Made by a program: the position numbers and the translations under genes. From Synechococcus sp. CC9616 (GTDB lineage: Bacteria > Cyanobacteriota > Cyanobacteriia > PCC-6307 > Cyanobiaceae), in the NCBI RefSeq assembly GCF_000515235.1, contig NZ_KI911558.1, forward strand, positions 1,835,466 to 1,899,465: a stretch of 64,000 nt of DNA, read 5' to 3'. The number at the start of each line of letters is the position of its first letter. Position 1 is the first letter of the stretch. Under the pieces are notes generated by a model, which was not told the DNA's origin, did no database searches, and saw only the letters and a list, made by a program, of their open reading frames with translations. Below, one piece after another: positions 1 to 9,598 of the stretch.

Positions 1-623
1 GCACCAAATGCCAATAAACGCTGGCCAGGTTCGTCCGAGGGATTGAACGTTGTGAGAGCCAGCGACGGTGTGATTGAAAACGCGAAGCGATCGCCAAAAA
101 ATCGCTCTCCGTCACTTAGGGCAGCGAAGGGAACAGCCTGTAAGCCGCGATCGGCCGCGATCAACAACGTGGTGACCTTTTCTCTCAGCAGAACCGGCAT
201 CAGTTCCGCGATCAGCACCGCATGGAGCTGACGTGATGGTGACGCAGGGTCAGCCTCGTTCAGAGGCTCGAGACGGGACAGCTGGGTGTAGAGCTTCCGA
301 AGCTGAGTTTGGAACTGCTTGAGCGACAGATCCATGCGCAATCCCTCAACCGCGCCAGACGCCAGGATCAAGGTGAGATCCAGGAAGGCATCGGTATCAA
401 TGGAGGAGGTTCGTCCTGCCGCTTCCGTGAAACGCACATGCAGAACCGCTGGGTTGTAAGCCTGCCGCTCAAAGCGAGGCAGTTGAGCTCGAGCTGAGAC
501 CTCTCCAGAAACCTGAGCCAAGCCTTTCTGTGGCGTTACCAGAGTGGTGAGCCCTGTCCAGGTGACAGACGCCAGGCAACACGCAAGTCCAATGGTCCAT
601 CGGGAAGCGTTCAGCCGAGTCAT
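1..623 (-). CDS. CHAT-domain protein, N-terminal part (runs off the window)
   Basis: Reading the minus strand from the ATG at 623-621 gives 207 uninterrupted codons to the window edge, so the C-terminus is missing. Residues 1-35 form a signal peptide (basic start, then [14 protein letters not shown], then an LAQ site). From about residue 145 the sequence [20 protein letters not shown] matches the start of a CHAT domain, a caspase-like cysteine peptidase fold; the His and Cys of the dyad would lie outside the window. The ATG overlaps the TGA of the upstream exoprotein gene (ATGA), implying translational coupling. In cyanobacteria CHAT genes commonly accompany two-partner-secretion exoproteins, but the substrate of this one cannot be told. 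Confidence 0.85.
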   Translation of the reverse strand, partial: MTRLNASRWTIGLACCLASVTWTGLTTLVTPQKGLAQVSGEVSARAQLPRFERQAYNPAVLHVRFTEAAGRTSSIDTDAFLDLTLILASGAVEGLRMDLSLKQFQTQLRKLYTQLSRLEPLNEADPASPSRQLHAVLIAELMPVLLREKVTTLLIAADRGLQAVPFAALSDGERFFGDRFAFSITPSLALTTFNPSDEPGQRLLAFG

Positions 624-3600
624 CGCGAACCACCGGAGCGAATCGTTTGCATGGTCTGCTGCAAAAAGTTGGCAATCTCAGCGGGTTTCGGTGTCTTCAC
701 GCCTGAGAGATCAGGAAGGTTGAGGTTTTGCGTGAGCCGCTTGGTCGCTACTTCGTCACTGCTCACAACGGTCTGACTGGCTTGTTTGGCATCGACTGAG
801 GTCACGTTCGCGACTGGAGACGATGGTTCGGTCGACGAGTTATCTGAACCAGACGAGGCCTCAGTATCTGATGCTGCATCGGCTTGAGACGACTCATCGG
901 CGTCGGATGTCGACTCAGTGTCTGATGCTGACTTCGCTTGAGACGACTCATCGGCTTCGGACGTCGACTCGGTGTCTGATGATGACTTCGCTTGAGACGA
1001 CTCATCGGCGTTGGACGTCGAGATGCTCGATTCGTCCGGTGATGAGTTTTGAGTCTGAGCCGGCGCAGAAGACGATGTCGGTCCAGAGGAGGAGGCAGGA
1101 TCACCTGCACCCTGCTCTGCCGTCTCAACGACTTGGAATCCTGAATCCAAACTCAAATTCACATCCAATCCATCGCCGGACAACGACGAGGGCGCAGGAG
1201 CTGCTGCGGCATCCTCCACCACCACTTCAGATCCACTGTCAGCAACGGATGCTGAAGAAGTTGAGGAAGATGACGATGAAGAAGATGTCGACGAAGAACT
1301 TGAAGAGGAGGGCGCAGGAGCTGCGGATGACGACTGTGTCGTTGCCGATGACACAGGATTTTGTGTCGTTGTACTTTCGACGACGGCAACCGCTTCGACA
1401 ACTTGCTCTCCTCCCTCGTCTTCAAGGAGGTCGGAGAACGAATTGGGTTGTTGCTTGGCAGTGGGATCAAGATCCTGCTTCAGAGCGGACGACTGATCAA
1501 ACTTGGTGTCGTCTGATGTGACCTTTTTAGGTCCAGGTGTCTCTGTTGGCTTGGGCAGATCAGTCGGCTTGGGCTGATCAGTCGGTTGGGGCTGATCCGT
1601 CGGCTTCGGTTTGTCCGTCGATTGGGGCTTGTCAGTCGGCTTCGGTTTGTCCGCCGGCTTCGGCTTGTCTGTCGGCTTCGGTTTGTCCGTCGATTGGGGC
1701 TTGTCAGTCGGCTTCGGTTTGTCCGTCGATTGGGGCTTGTCCGTCGGCTTCGGTTTGTCCGCCGGCTTCGGCTTGTCTGTCGGCTTGGGCTTCTTCGGTT
1801 TCGGCGTTGGCGTAGGTGTAGGCGTAGGTGTGGGTGTCGAGCTGTCGTCCGAGGATGAAGCACAGCGATTCGAAGATGCTCCCGATGAACAAGTCACCGA
1901 AGAAGCAAAAGCTCCCTGCACCGTCAACGTTCCAGCATTCACCGTTGTCGCACCCGTATAGGTATTCGCTCCGGACATCGTGAATGTTCCAGACCCTGCC
2001 TTTGTGAATGCACCCGTACCAGACATCACACCGCTGAATGTGGTGGACGCGTTATCACCTCCTGCAGTCAAGGTGTAAGACGTCAGATCAACATTTCCCG
2101 CCCCAGCTAGAGAACCAATCGCGTCATCTGCACCCAATTCATAGGTCGCACCCGATTCCACAGTGACCGCCGTCGTATCTGCAAGGCTCCCCGAAACCGT
2201 GAGCGTTCCAGCATCGACTTCAGTGGAGCCTTCGTAGGTATTTGAACCCGTTAACGTAACAGTTCCAGACCCCTTTTTTGTCAACGATCCCGCACCACTT
2301 ATAATTCCTGTAAATGTTGCTGTGGCGTCAGTATCAGCTTCAAGAGTGCCGCCAGAGCCACCAAGTACAACGGAATATTCTTTGTCACCTGTACTAACTG
2401 AAAATCGCAATGTTCCACCATTCAGGTTCACTGTATCGCTCGTTCCCAACGCAGCACTGTCAGAGACACGCAACGTTCCCTCATCAACGGTGGTATCACC
2501 CGAATAGGAATTCTCAACTGTTAAATTCAAAGTACCTGAGCCTGCCTTGGTCAGACCTCCCGTTCCTGTATTGACAGCCGCGACAGAAGAATTACCCGCA
2601 ACTCTAAAAGTAATATCATCATCACTACCTGTTAAAGCTTGCGAGAAGCTAAGCCTCGCCGAGCCAGAATTAAACTCAGTTGGGCTGTTGACAGTAATCG
2701 CCGAGCCCCCAGTGATCCCATTTGTATAAGATGAATCACCAATCGTAACGGTGGAGAACGTCGATGCCAAATTATTGAGGTCATGCACTTCAAAATCACC
2801 GGAGGATTCAACTCCGATCGATTGACCAGAGGTGTAGGGATAGACCTCCACGGAGCCAGTTCCAAAAACTGAACTGCTGAAATAAACAGCAGCGTCGGCT
2901 CTCAACGTTGTCGATGCACTGCTACTACCAGTAATTGGGACTACGCCCTGAACAGCCGTACTATTTTTGCGCTGCCCCAAATAAGTTTCAGACCATATAC
3001 GAATCTCAGAATTTGTTGTATCGCGCTTACTCAAAAACTGAATTGATCCATTATTCGAAAGAAACTGATACTCTTGATAACCGTTTGACCCTGAACCAGA
3101 AAGTATAATTCCCCGATAACCCTTGGTCGTTTGACTCGAAGAACCTTCAAGACTAATTCCACCGCCGGAGCTTGCTGAACTCTGAATCAAGACAGTTCCG
3201 GCCTGATCAGAGTTCGTATTACCTTCACCCAGCCAAATTCCAGCACGATTAATGGAGGTGCCAACGATATTGATGGCAGATGTGGACGTGCTGGCACTAC
3301 TAATGGCCACATCTGGATAATAATTAACGCCTCCAAAACGGAGGCCTACACCTCCACTCGAAGAGACTTGATCACCTTCAATATGAATGGTTCCCGTACC
3401 TGAATCAATTACGACTGCGCGCTGTGAGCCAAAACCGTCTGCCTCATCGGAATCCACGCCCGAGCGACCCCGCACAATCACATCACCACCACCAGAGTTG
3501 ATCGTGATGCGTGAACCCGTTTGATTGCGAACGCTGCCTAAACTGATACCAGGTTGCTTAGGATTTCTTGAAAATATTTCACCATCTGGATAAATTGAAG

Positions 3601-5206
3601 TACCGATATAAGCATAACCATCAGGATAACCATCTGAATTGGAATCCAACCCCCCAGCAAGTACAATCTTGCCTCCTGATGAGTTAAGCGACGAACCAGA
3701 ATCCAAGTTTATGTAATGCTCGCCATAACCAGACTCTTTATTACCTGTATTCGACCAAAGTACAATATCACCACCGTTGGTTTCAATAGCTTTGCCCTCG
3801 TCAACAACAATTTGACCATTCGCTTTTGCGACGACATTCAAAGCACCGCTTGTTGAGGAAACATTGTCATTTAATACAACATCATTATCTGCTTCAAACG
3901 TTAATGTCGCGCTGCCGCCGCTAGTTTTACTGATCGGACTCGTTAACGTAATATTTCCGACATCAGAAGCAGATCCGGACGAGCCAAGAGACGTATCATC
4001 AGTGGCGGTACTAATTGTAACAGAGGTTCCAGAATCTAAAGTGTTTGAAATAGTCGTAGCTGGCGCAGAATTGATCGTGTAGTTGTAAGGATCCTGCAGC
4101 CATAATCCAGCCTCCCCTTCGACAGCCGAGGCCTCAACGTTGATCACTGGATCAAGTGACAAAGTTGCACCCGATGTTTCAATTCGCCCGCCATCACCAT
4201 GCGAGGCCCCCCCGTTAGCACGCAACAAACCTCCGACCTCCGTCACAGAATCACTGCTGTGGATGTCACTCCAAACAACAATTTCACCGCCATCGCCCTG
4301 GTCCAAAGCCGAGGCATCGAGACGCGCTCCCGGTTGAATGGATGTTGTCGTGGCCTGACGAACATCCGAATCGCTGTTCTGCCAACTGCCACCCACCTGA
4401 ATGGTTCCACCGCCTGTTTGGCCCGTGGCCAAGAGCTGGGACGTGCCATCCACCTCGATCGCATCCCCCATCAAGGTGAGCGTGCCAGCCGTGCCCTTCG
4501 CTGAACTCACTGAGAGACGACTGTCCGTTAACTCCACCCGTCCACCGGGGGCATCCAGCAGCAACTCGTCATCGATGCTGACGTTGATGCCATCGAGATA
4601 AATACCAGGGGGCAGCGAAGAGCTGTCCGCACTGCCGAAAGAGACGTCGTCACCAAAGCCTGCGGCTCCACGCAAAGGGTCCCCTTGAAGTCGGCTTAAA
4701 TCAGCAGGAGTGCTTGTGATGGCATCGAAGGCACCACCAGGAAATCGCAGTGTGCGAGCCGTACTGAGGTTAAGACGGGGAACATTGGTGAAGCTGGCGC
4801 CACGCGTCAGTGAGATACCGCCAGGTGAGAGCCAGAACAGATTGGCTTTGCGGCTGAGTGAAACCATCTTGTTGAGATGGGTTCCATAGGGAGACGTCAC
4901 GCCAATTACAAGATTGCGTTGACGGCCAGGGTCAATTTCTATCTTTTTGATCTTTCCTCTCGTATCAAATTGACTGAAGCGATGAAATTTATTTTTACCG
5001 GAATTCGTTCCTCCACTGATACGACAGATACCTGCCTTGCAGCGACCACCAAGCTTGCCATTCACTTTTGTCGATAACCCTTTGGAACCTTCGGTGGCAC
5101 GCACCTCTGCACGCAGCCGAGCAGGGACAACCAAGCGAAAACCCAACAGAACACCAAGGCCCGCAAGGACAAGTGCCACAGGTCGCCTGGAACGACTCAC
5201 AAGCAA
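620..5206 (-). CDS. Two-partner-secretion exoprotein (filamentous haemagglutinin-type, TpsA)
   Basis: This 1528-residue secreted protein starts at TTG 5206 or GTG 5200 with a signal peptide ([17 protein letters not shown]). Residues 40-190 match the haemagglutination-activity (TPS) domain: FSQFDT, an [11 protein letters not shown] motif where NPNGI is usual, then [12 protein letters not shown]. The middle carries beta-helix-like sequence and, at about 870-1080, three or four autotransporter-associated strand repeats ([18 protein letters not shown] types). The last third is low complexity: a TP run, a [12 protein letters not shown] array, long Ser runs and three 18-residue Ser/Asp/Glu repeats. 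The divergent TpsB gene should export it across the outer membrane. An adhesin or surface-fibre role is inference from the family. Confidence 0.88.
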   Translation of the reverse strand: MLVSRSRRPVALVLAGLGVLLGFRLVVPARLRAEVRATEGSKGLSTKVNGKLGGRCKAGICRISGGTNSGKNKFHRFSQFDTRGKIKKIEIDPGRQRNLVIGVTSPYGTHLNKMVSLSRKANLFWLSPGGISLTRGASFTNVPRLNLSTARTLRFPGGAFDAITSTPADLSRLQGDPLRGAAGFGDDVSFGSADSSSLPPGIYLDGINVSIDDELLLDAPGGRVELTDSRLSVSSAKGTAGTLTLMGDAIEVDGTSQLLATGQTGGGTIQVGGSWQNSDSDVRQATTTSIQPGARLDASALDQGDGGEIVVWSDIHSSDSVTEVGGLLRANGGASHGDGGRIETSGATLSLDPVINVEASAVEGEAGLWLQDPYNYTINSAPATTISNTLDSGTSVTISTATDDTSLGSSGSASDVGNITLTSPISKTSGGSATLTFEADNDVVLNDNVSSTSGALNVVAKANGQIVVDEGKAIETNGGDIVLWSNTGNKESGYGEHYINLDSGSSLNSSGGKIVLAGGLDSNSDGYPDGYAYIGTSIYPDGEIFSRNPKQPGISLGSVRNQTGSRITINSGGGDVIVRGRSGVDSDEADGFGSQRAVVIDSGTGTIHIEGDQVSSSGGVGLRFGGVNYYPDVAISSASTSTSAINIVGTSINRAGIWLGEGNTNSDQAGTVLIQSSASSGGGISLEGSSSQTTKGYRGIILSGSGSNGYQEYQFLSNNGSIQFLSKRDTTNSEIRIWSETYLGQRKNSTAVQGVVPITGSSSASTTLRADAAVYFSSSVFGTGSVEVYPYTSGQSIGVESSGDFEVHDLNNLASTFSTVTIGDSSYTNGITGGSAITVNSPTEFNSGSARLSFSQALTGSDDDITFRVAGNSSVAAVNTGTGGLTKAGSGTLNLTVENSYSGDTTVDEGTLRVSDSAALGTSDTVNLNGGTLRFSVSTGDKEYSVVLGGSGGTLEADTDATATFTGIISGAGSLTKKGSGTVTLTGSNTYEGSTEVDAGTLTVSGSLADTTAVTVESGATYELGADDAIGSLAGAGNVDLTSYTLTAGGDNASTTFSGVMSGTGAFTKAGSGTFTMSGANTYTGATTVNAGTLTVQGAFASSVTCSSGASSNRCASSSDDSSTPTPTPTPTPTPKPKKPKPTDKPKPADKPKPTDKPQSTDKPKPTDKPQSTDKPKPTDKPKPADKPKPTDKPQSTDKPKPTDQPQPTDQPKPTDLPKPTETPGPKKVTSDDTKFDQSSALKQDLDPTAKQQPNSFSDLLEDEGGEQVVEAVAVVESTTTQNPVSSATTQSSSAAPAPSSSSSSSTSSSSSSSSTSSASVADSGSEVVVEDAAAAPAPSSLSGDGLDVNLSLDSGFQVVETAEQGAGDPASSSGPTSSSAPAQTQNSSPDESSISTSNADESSQAKSSSDTESTSEADESSQAKSASDTESTSDADESSQADAASDTEASSGSDNSSTEPSSPVANVTSVDAKQASQTVVSSDEVATKRLTQNLNLPDLSGVKTPKPAEIANFLQQTMQTIRSGGSR
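852..1013 (-). repeat. Three in-frame 54-bp tandem repeats in the exoprotein gene
   Basis: Units begin at 852, 906 and 960, exactly 54 bases apart, and a partial unit begins at 1014. They encode an 18-residue motif of the form ADESSQAxSxSDTESTS. Repeat number can change by slippage or recombination without breaking the frame. Confidence 0.85.
1541..1800 (-). repeat. Lys/Pro/Thr-Asp coding repeat array in the exoprotein gene
   Basis: Imperfect short repeats encode [12 protein letters not shown] and TDKPQS hexapeptides in about a dozen copies, preceded at the protein level by a TPTPTP run. The period is 18 bases with higher-order 36- and 60-base patterns. It is probably an extended linker separating the beta-helix passenger from the acidic Ser-rich tail. 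Confidence 0.85.
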
Positions 5207-5229
5207 ATAGGAATCAAGAAAGAATTTGA

Positions 5230-5268
5230 GACTAGTCGAATCTATTTACACATTTATGAGACTCATAA
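5230..5268. promoter_or_regulatory. Divergent promoter region with two palindromes, candidate operator
   Basis: The 180-base gap between the divergent exoprotein and TpsB genes contains GACTAGTC (5230-5237) and TTATGAG-A-CTCATAA (5254-5268), a perfect 7-base inverted repeat around one base. Palindromes in a shared divergent promoter suggest a regulator site, but no factor is identified and no clear -10/-35 was assigned. Confidence 0.4.
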
Positions 5269-5386
5269 GTCGCAGCATGATCTGTGTTGTTTTCGCCAAT
5301 CTTTTTGACCGGCTGTCATTCACGCAGCAGTCCTGAGCGTTGATCTCGCTTTTAATCATCAATATCTCCAGAACCACCTTCACTCT

Positions 5387-7087
5387 TTGTTTGTTCTGGC
5401 GCAGCTGATTGAGCCTCCGATTCAACCAGGTCCTGTCCGGCTGCCAAATCGTCCTTCTCAGGAGCGACAGCGTCAGGAGGAGGCTTCACCACCACCGGTG
5501 TTGATGCCGGAGCCTGCATCCTCCCCAGAGCAGCCACAAGAGTCCTCGGATCCAAGCGCTCAGCCCGGAACGTGGCGTCCAACCCTCCAGGGCAAAATCC
5601 CCTACAGCGAAGCTGAGCTGCAGACGATCTTCAGTAGCTGCGGCTCAGCCAGCGTGGCGAAAACACTGAATGCCTGCGCTGCAGCCCTCACCGCACGACT
5701 GGTGAAGGACGGCTATGTCAACAGCCGTGTGTACGTTTTGGCGTCCCCAGCCCCGGGGGCTCTCGATGTGGTGCTGGGCGTCATCGCCGAACTCCGCGTC
5801 AGCAGCGATGACGACGCCCTCAAGACCAGTGTCGAACAACAACTCGATCCCCTGATCGGCACCGTTCTGCACCTGCCGACCCTGGAAGAGGCGTTGGTCA
5901 AGGTACGTCGAAGTGGCGTTGGTTCAATCCAAGGAAGCATGGGCCGGCTTGGGAGTGACCCCACCAAAGCGGTGATCAACCTCGCCGTGGAGCCGGCTCC
6001 ACCGAGTCCACTCCAGGGTGATCTGAGCCTGAGCAACACAGGCAATGCAGGCAGCGGTGAATGGCGTGCGATGGCGTCACTCCTGCAGAACAACCTGATG
6101 CGCCAGGGAGACACGGGCCTGCTGTTCATCGAGCTCGACGCTGATGGGGAACTCGAGCTCGGCACCGGTGTGATCTCAGGCACCTACACCTGGCCCCTGA
6201 GGGATTCCTGGACACTTACAGGGTCCTTCGGATACAGCTATCGACGCTTCGTTGAATTTGAAAAGCCTTTTTACAACTTCAGTTTTCGGACGCTGCAAGG
6301 ACTTGTTCAGCTTGAGACCCTGCTGAAGCAGGAGCCAACATTCCGTTGGACGGCATTCGCAGGCGTCAGCGCCAACCGCACCGACAGCTTCGAATCAGGA
6401 GGCAAGCCCGACATTCCCCTCGTCGCCGGCGGAGCCAATGTTCTGAGGCTGGCCGATGGTGATTGGGACAGCTGGAGTCGTAGCGGATATCTCAAAATCG
6501 GCACCAATCTCAGTGGCGTGGCATGGAATGCCTTCTGGAACGCCAATCTCTACGCCATGCAAGGGCTGGCCGTCCTCAGCCCCGATCAACACCTCTTCAA
6601 CATGGCTGCGATGGGCGTCGAACCCGGAGAAGCCCGGGCTGTGGGAGCTGTGGCCGATTTCTCCTGGGGCCTCTCGCCCGGCACCACGCTGAACCTACGA
6701 GGAGCCGGCCAAGCCGCGTTGAATCCACTGCCCGGAAGCATGACGTTCGTGCTGGGAAGCGATGTGGGCCTCAGAGGCCTACCAGGGACGGTGATCAGTG
6801 GCGAAAGCGGTGTGTTGGGGAGCGGAGAGCTGGTCTGGGCCGTCTGGTCACAGGGCGATCAAAGCCTTCAACTGGTGCCATTCATCGGCATGGGTGGCGT
6901 CTGGAACGACAGCGGCCGCATCAAAAACACCCTTGGATCAGGGGGGCTGATGGCCCGATATCGCCGTGGTGGCTTCGAGCTGGAGCTGGGTTGGGTGGAT
7001 GCGTTCAACAGCGATGACGATTCCGATGATTGGAATCAGTGGATCCTTGGCAACGGTTTGTACACCAAGGTCCGCTACAGCTTCTGA
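5387..7087 (+). CDS. TpsB-type outer-membrane transporter (ShlB/FhaC/HecB family)
   Basis: This 566-residue protein is the outer-membrane pore that would export the divergent TpsA-like protein. After a Pro-rich linker (residues 10-65), residues 65-130 look like a POTRA domain (GKIPYSEAELQTIFSSC ... YVNSRVYV), followed by a second POTRA-like stretch and, from about 200, alternating barrel strands ending in the aromatic terminal residue (TKVRYSF). Length fits the family. The only near start is TTG 5387; in-frame sequence upstream reaches a stop at 5306-5308 with no ATG or GTG. The predicted N-terminus (MFVLAQLIEPP) is a poor signal peptide, so the true start may be unusual or the signal damaged. 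Confidence 0.85.
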   Translation: MFVLAQLIEPPIQPGPVRLPNRPSQERQRQEEASPPPVLMPEPASSPEQPQESSDPSAQPGTWRPTLQGKIPYSEAELQTIFSSCGSASVAKTLNACAAALTARLVKDGYVNSRVYVLASPAPGALDVVLGVIAELRVSSDDDALKTSVEQQLDPLIGTVLHLPTLEEALVKVRRSGVGSIQGSMGRLGSDPTKAVINLAVEPAPPSPLQGDLSLSNTGNAGSGEWRAMASLLQNNLMRQGDTGLLFIELDADGELELGTGVISGTYTWPLRDSWTLTGSFGYSYRRFVEFEKPFYNFSFRTLQGLVQLETLLKQEPTFRWTAFAGVSANRTDSFESGGKPDIPLVAGGANVLRLADGDWDSWSRSGYLKIGTNLSGVAWNAFWNANLYAMQGLAVLSPDQHLFNMAAMGVEPGEARAVGAVADFSWGLSPGTTLNLRGAGQAALNPLPGSMTFVLGSDVGLRGLPGTVISGESGVLGSGELVWAVWSQGDQSLQLVPFIGMGGVWNDSGRIKNTLGSGGLMARYRRGGFELELGWVDAFNSDDDSDDWNQWILGNGLYTKVRYSF

Positions 7088-7102
7088 CCGACAACGACGG
7101 CG

Positions 7103-7561
7103 TCAGTCCTCTGTCCGCCAGGTCTGATCCGAAGGCGTCCAGTCGTTCAGTTCTGCAGCAGAAAACCACAGGCCAATTTCGAAAGATGCGGTTTCCGGAG
7201 CATCCGAACCATGAATCACGTTGCGGCCGATGTTCACGGCCAGATCACCGCGGATTGTGCCGGGTTCCGCCTCGAGGGGTTTTGTCGCACCGATCAACTT
7301 GCGCGCACTGGCAATCACACCATCGCCTTCCCAGACCATCGCCACCACAGGGCCGGAGGTGATGAACTCCACCAAACCAGCAAAGAACGGGCGATCCTTA
7401 TGGACGCCGTAATGCTGCTCCGCCAACTCACGGCTCGGGGTGATCTGCTTGAGCCCCACAAGTTTGAACCCCTTGCGCTCAAAGCGACCGATGATCTCGC
7501 CGACGAGGCCGCGCTGCACACCGTCAGGCTTGATAGCAACAAAAGAGCGTTCAACAGCCAT
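7103..7561 (-). CDS. ndk: Nucleoside diphosphate kinase
   Basis: The protein has 152 residues, the usual bacterial length. It opens with [20 protein letters not shown] and has [16 protein letters not shown], carrying the active-site His that is phosphorylated while gamma-phosphate is moved between nucleotides. The start is the ATG at 7561; the 18 codons upstream in the same frame are not part of the family. It converges with tpsB (15 bases apart) and is divergent from speA. It supplies NTPs, including ATP for the cyclase nearby, but no special link is implied. Confidence 0.97.
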   Translation of the reverse strand: MAVERSFVAIKPDGVQRGLVGEIIGRFERKGFKLVGLKQITPSRELAEQHYGVHKDRPFFAGLVEFITSGPVVAMVWEGDGVIASARKLIGATKPLEAEPGTIRGDLAVNIGRNVIHGSDAPETASFEIGLWFSAAELNDWTPSDQTWRTED

Positions 7562-7666
7562 GAAAAAAGTGTCCAATACGGCGCCATCGTCAATGGACGC
7601 CCCACCACTTGGCAAGCACAGAGCGCAGCACTGCCTTTATCTTTCAAGTGCTTCTCCCTTGCCGCC

Positions 7667-9598
7667 ATGGTGCTGACCGGTACAGAACGGTCCTGGTCGG
7701 TGGCCCGAAGTGCCGAGCTGTACGGTCTCGATCGCTGGGGAGATCCCTATTTTTCAATCAACGCCCGAGGCCATGTCGTCGTGCAGCCGCGGGGCGATCG
7801 CGGGGGCTCCCTCGATCTAGTGGAGCTGCTCAAGGGGCTGGAGGCTCGAGACCTGCATCCACCGCTGCTGATCCGCTTCGATGACATCCTCGAGGACCGG
7901 CTGGAACGGCTCCATGCAGCTTTCGAACGCGCCATCGCCCACTACGACTACGGCGGTCGCTACCAGGGGGTCTTCCCGATCAAGTGCAACCAGCAGCGCC
8001 ATGTGGTGGAGCATCTCGTGGAAGCGGGACAGCGCTGGAACTTCGGCCTGGAGGCCGGCAGCAAAGCGGAACTCCTGATTGCCCTGTCCCTCACCAAAAA
8101 CCCCGATGCCCTGCTGATCTGCAACGGTTACAAAGACAGGCGTTACATCGAGACAGCAATCCTGGCACGACGTTTGGGCCATCAACCGATGGTTGTGATC
8201 GAGCAGGCCGATGAGGTGGAGAGGATCATCGCTGCCAGTCATGACCTTGGCGCTTCCCCCTTCATCGGCATCCGAGCCAAGCTCTCCACGCGCAGTACCG
8301 GTCGATGGGGGAGCTCCGTTGGAGCCCAAGCGAAATTTGGCCTGGACCTCTCCGAGATGCTGCAGAGCGTCCGGGCCTTGGATCAAGCTGGCCTGTTGCA
8401 GGACCTGCGTCTGCTGCACTTCCACATCGGCAGTCAGATCAACGACATCGCTGTTCTCAAAGATGCGCTGCAGGAAGCCGGACAGATCTATGTCGAACTG
8501 ACCCGTCTGGGAGCACCCATGGGCTTGTTGGATGTCGGAGGCGGCCTCGGCATCGACTACGACGGCAGCCGCACCGCATCATCCGCCTCAACCAACTATT
8601 CGCTGCAGAACTACGCCAACGACGTAGTGGCCACCGTGCGGGAATGCTGCGAGCCCCATGGGATTCCGGTACCCACCCTGGTGAGTGAGAGCGGTCGCGC
8701 CATCGCCAGCCATTTCTCCGTCCTGGTGTTCAACGTGCTCGGCTGCGGTCGCACCCCCGAAGTGGAGCCTCCCGTCGAAGACGACGAACCACTGCCCGTC
8801 CGCAATCTGCGGGACACCCTCCAGCAGATCCGCAGCCTGGGAAGCGATCAGACCCCCCTTTTGCAGGAAGCCTGGAACGACGCCATCAAGTTCCGGGACG
8901 ATGCGCTTGCTGCATTCCGTCTGGGCTACATCCGCCTCAGTCAACGGGCGATGGCTGAACAACTCACTTGGACCTGTGCCAAGGAGATCAGCCAACGTCT
9001 ACCGGACCACGAACCAATCCATGATGACTTGAGAGGTCTTCAGAGAGCTCTGGCCTGCACCTACTACGCCAACCTTTCAGTGTTCCGGTCCGCGCCGGAC
9101 ACCTGGGCAATCGATCAGCTGTTTCCGCTCATGCCGATCCATCGCCTTGACGAACGACCCACGGAGCTGGGGCACTTCGCAGACCTCACCTGTGACTCCG
9201 ACGGCAAACTTGCTCGCTTCATCGATGCTGGAACCAGTAAGCCCCTGCTGGAACTGCACCCCATGCAGGACGGCCAGCCGTACCGCATCGGCATGTTTCT
9301 GGGCGGGGCATATCAGGAAGTGATGGGCAACCTCCACAACCTCTTCGGCAGCACCAATGCCGTCCACATCCGGCTGAATCCCGGCGGTAGCGGGTACAAG
9401 CTGGACCATGTGCTGCGTGGTGATACCAATGCGGATGTGCTCGAGGTGATGCAGCATGAGCCGGATCTGCTACTGGAACGCCTGAGGCAAGGGTCAGAGA
9501 GTGCGATCCAGCGCGGAGATCTGAGCATCGCCGATGCCCGCCGTCTGATGGATCACCTCAAAGGCAGTCTTGGCCAGACCACGTACTTGGAGGAATGA
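7667..9598 (+). CDS. speA: Biosynthetic arginine decarboxylase
   Basis: This 643-residue PLP enzyme of the alanine-racemase/fold III type makes agmatine from arginine, the first step to putrescine and other polyamines. Visible hallmarks are FPIKCNQQRHVVEHL with the PLP lysine near residue 105, LRLLHFHIGSQINDI, and DVGGGLGIDYDGS, matching SpeA over its full length. The ATG at 7667 begins MVLTGTERSWSVARSAELYG; the frame is open for 152 more codons upstream, but those lie antisense to ndk. Its TGA overlaps the cyclase ATG (ATGA), so the two are probably co-transcribed. Confidence 0.96.
   Translation: MVLTGTERSWSVARSAELYGLDRWGDPYFSINARGHVVVQPRGDRGGSLDLVELLKGLEARDLHPPLLIRFDDILEDRLERLHAAFERAIAHYDYGGRYQGVFPIKCNQQRHVVEHLVEAGQRWNFGLEAGSKAELLIALSLTKNPDALLICNGYKDRRYIETAILARRLGHQPMVVIEQADEVERIIAASHDLGASPFIGIRAKLSTRSTGRWGSSVGAQAKFGLDLSEMLQSVRALDQAGLLQDLRLLHFHIGSQINDIAVLKDALQEAGQIYVELTRLGAPMGLLDVGGGLGIDYDGSRTASSASTNYSLQNYANDVVATVRECCEPHGIPVPTLVSESGRAIASHFSVLVFNVLGCGRTPEVEPPVEDDEPLPVRNLRDTLQQIRSLGSDQTPLLQEAWNDAIKFRDDALAAFRLGYIRLSQRAMAEQLTWTCAKEISQRLPDHEPIHDDLRGLQRALACTYYANLSVFRSAPDTWAIDQLFPLMPIHRLDERPTELGHFADLTCDSDGKLARFIDAGTSKPLLELHPMQDGQPYRIGMFLGGAYQEVMGNLHNLFGSTNAVHIRLNPGGSGYKLDHVLRGDTNADVLEVMQHEPDLLLERLRQGSESAIQRGDLSIADARRLMDHLKGSLGQTTYLEE

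Noticed and set aside
1541-1800. Regularly repeated DNA considered as a CRISPR array
   Set aside because: The repeats are short, imperfect, without unique spacers, and in frame with the exoprotein coding sequence.
1537-1961. Plus-strand open frames with repeated Gly/Leu/Arg peptides
   Set aside because: They are frame shadows of the repetitive TDKPKP coding array on the minus strand.
7211-7666. Open frame extending speA 152 codons upstream
   Set aside because: It lies antisense to ndk and has no arginine decarboxylase similarity; family homology begins at the ATG at 7667.
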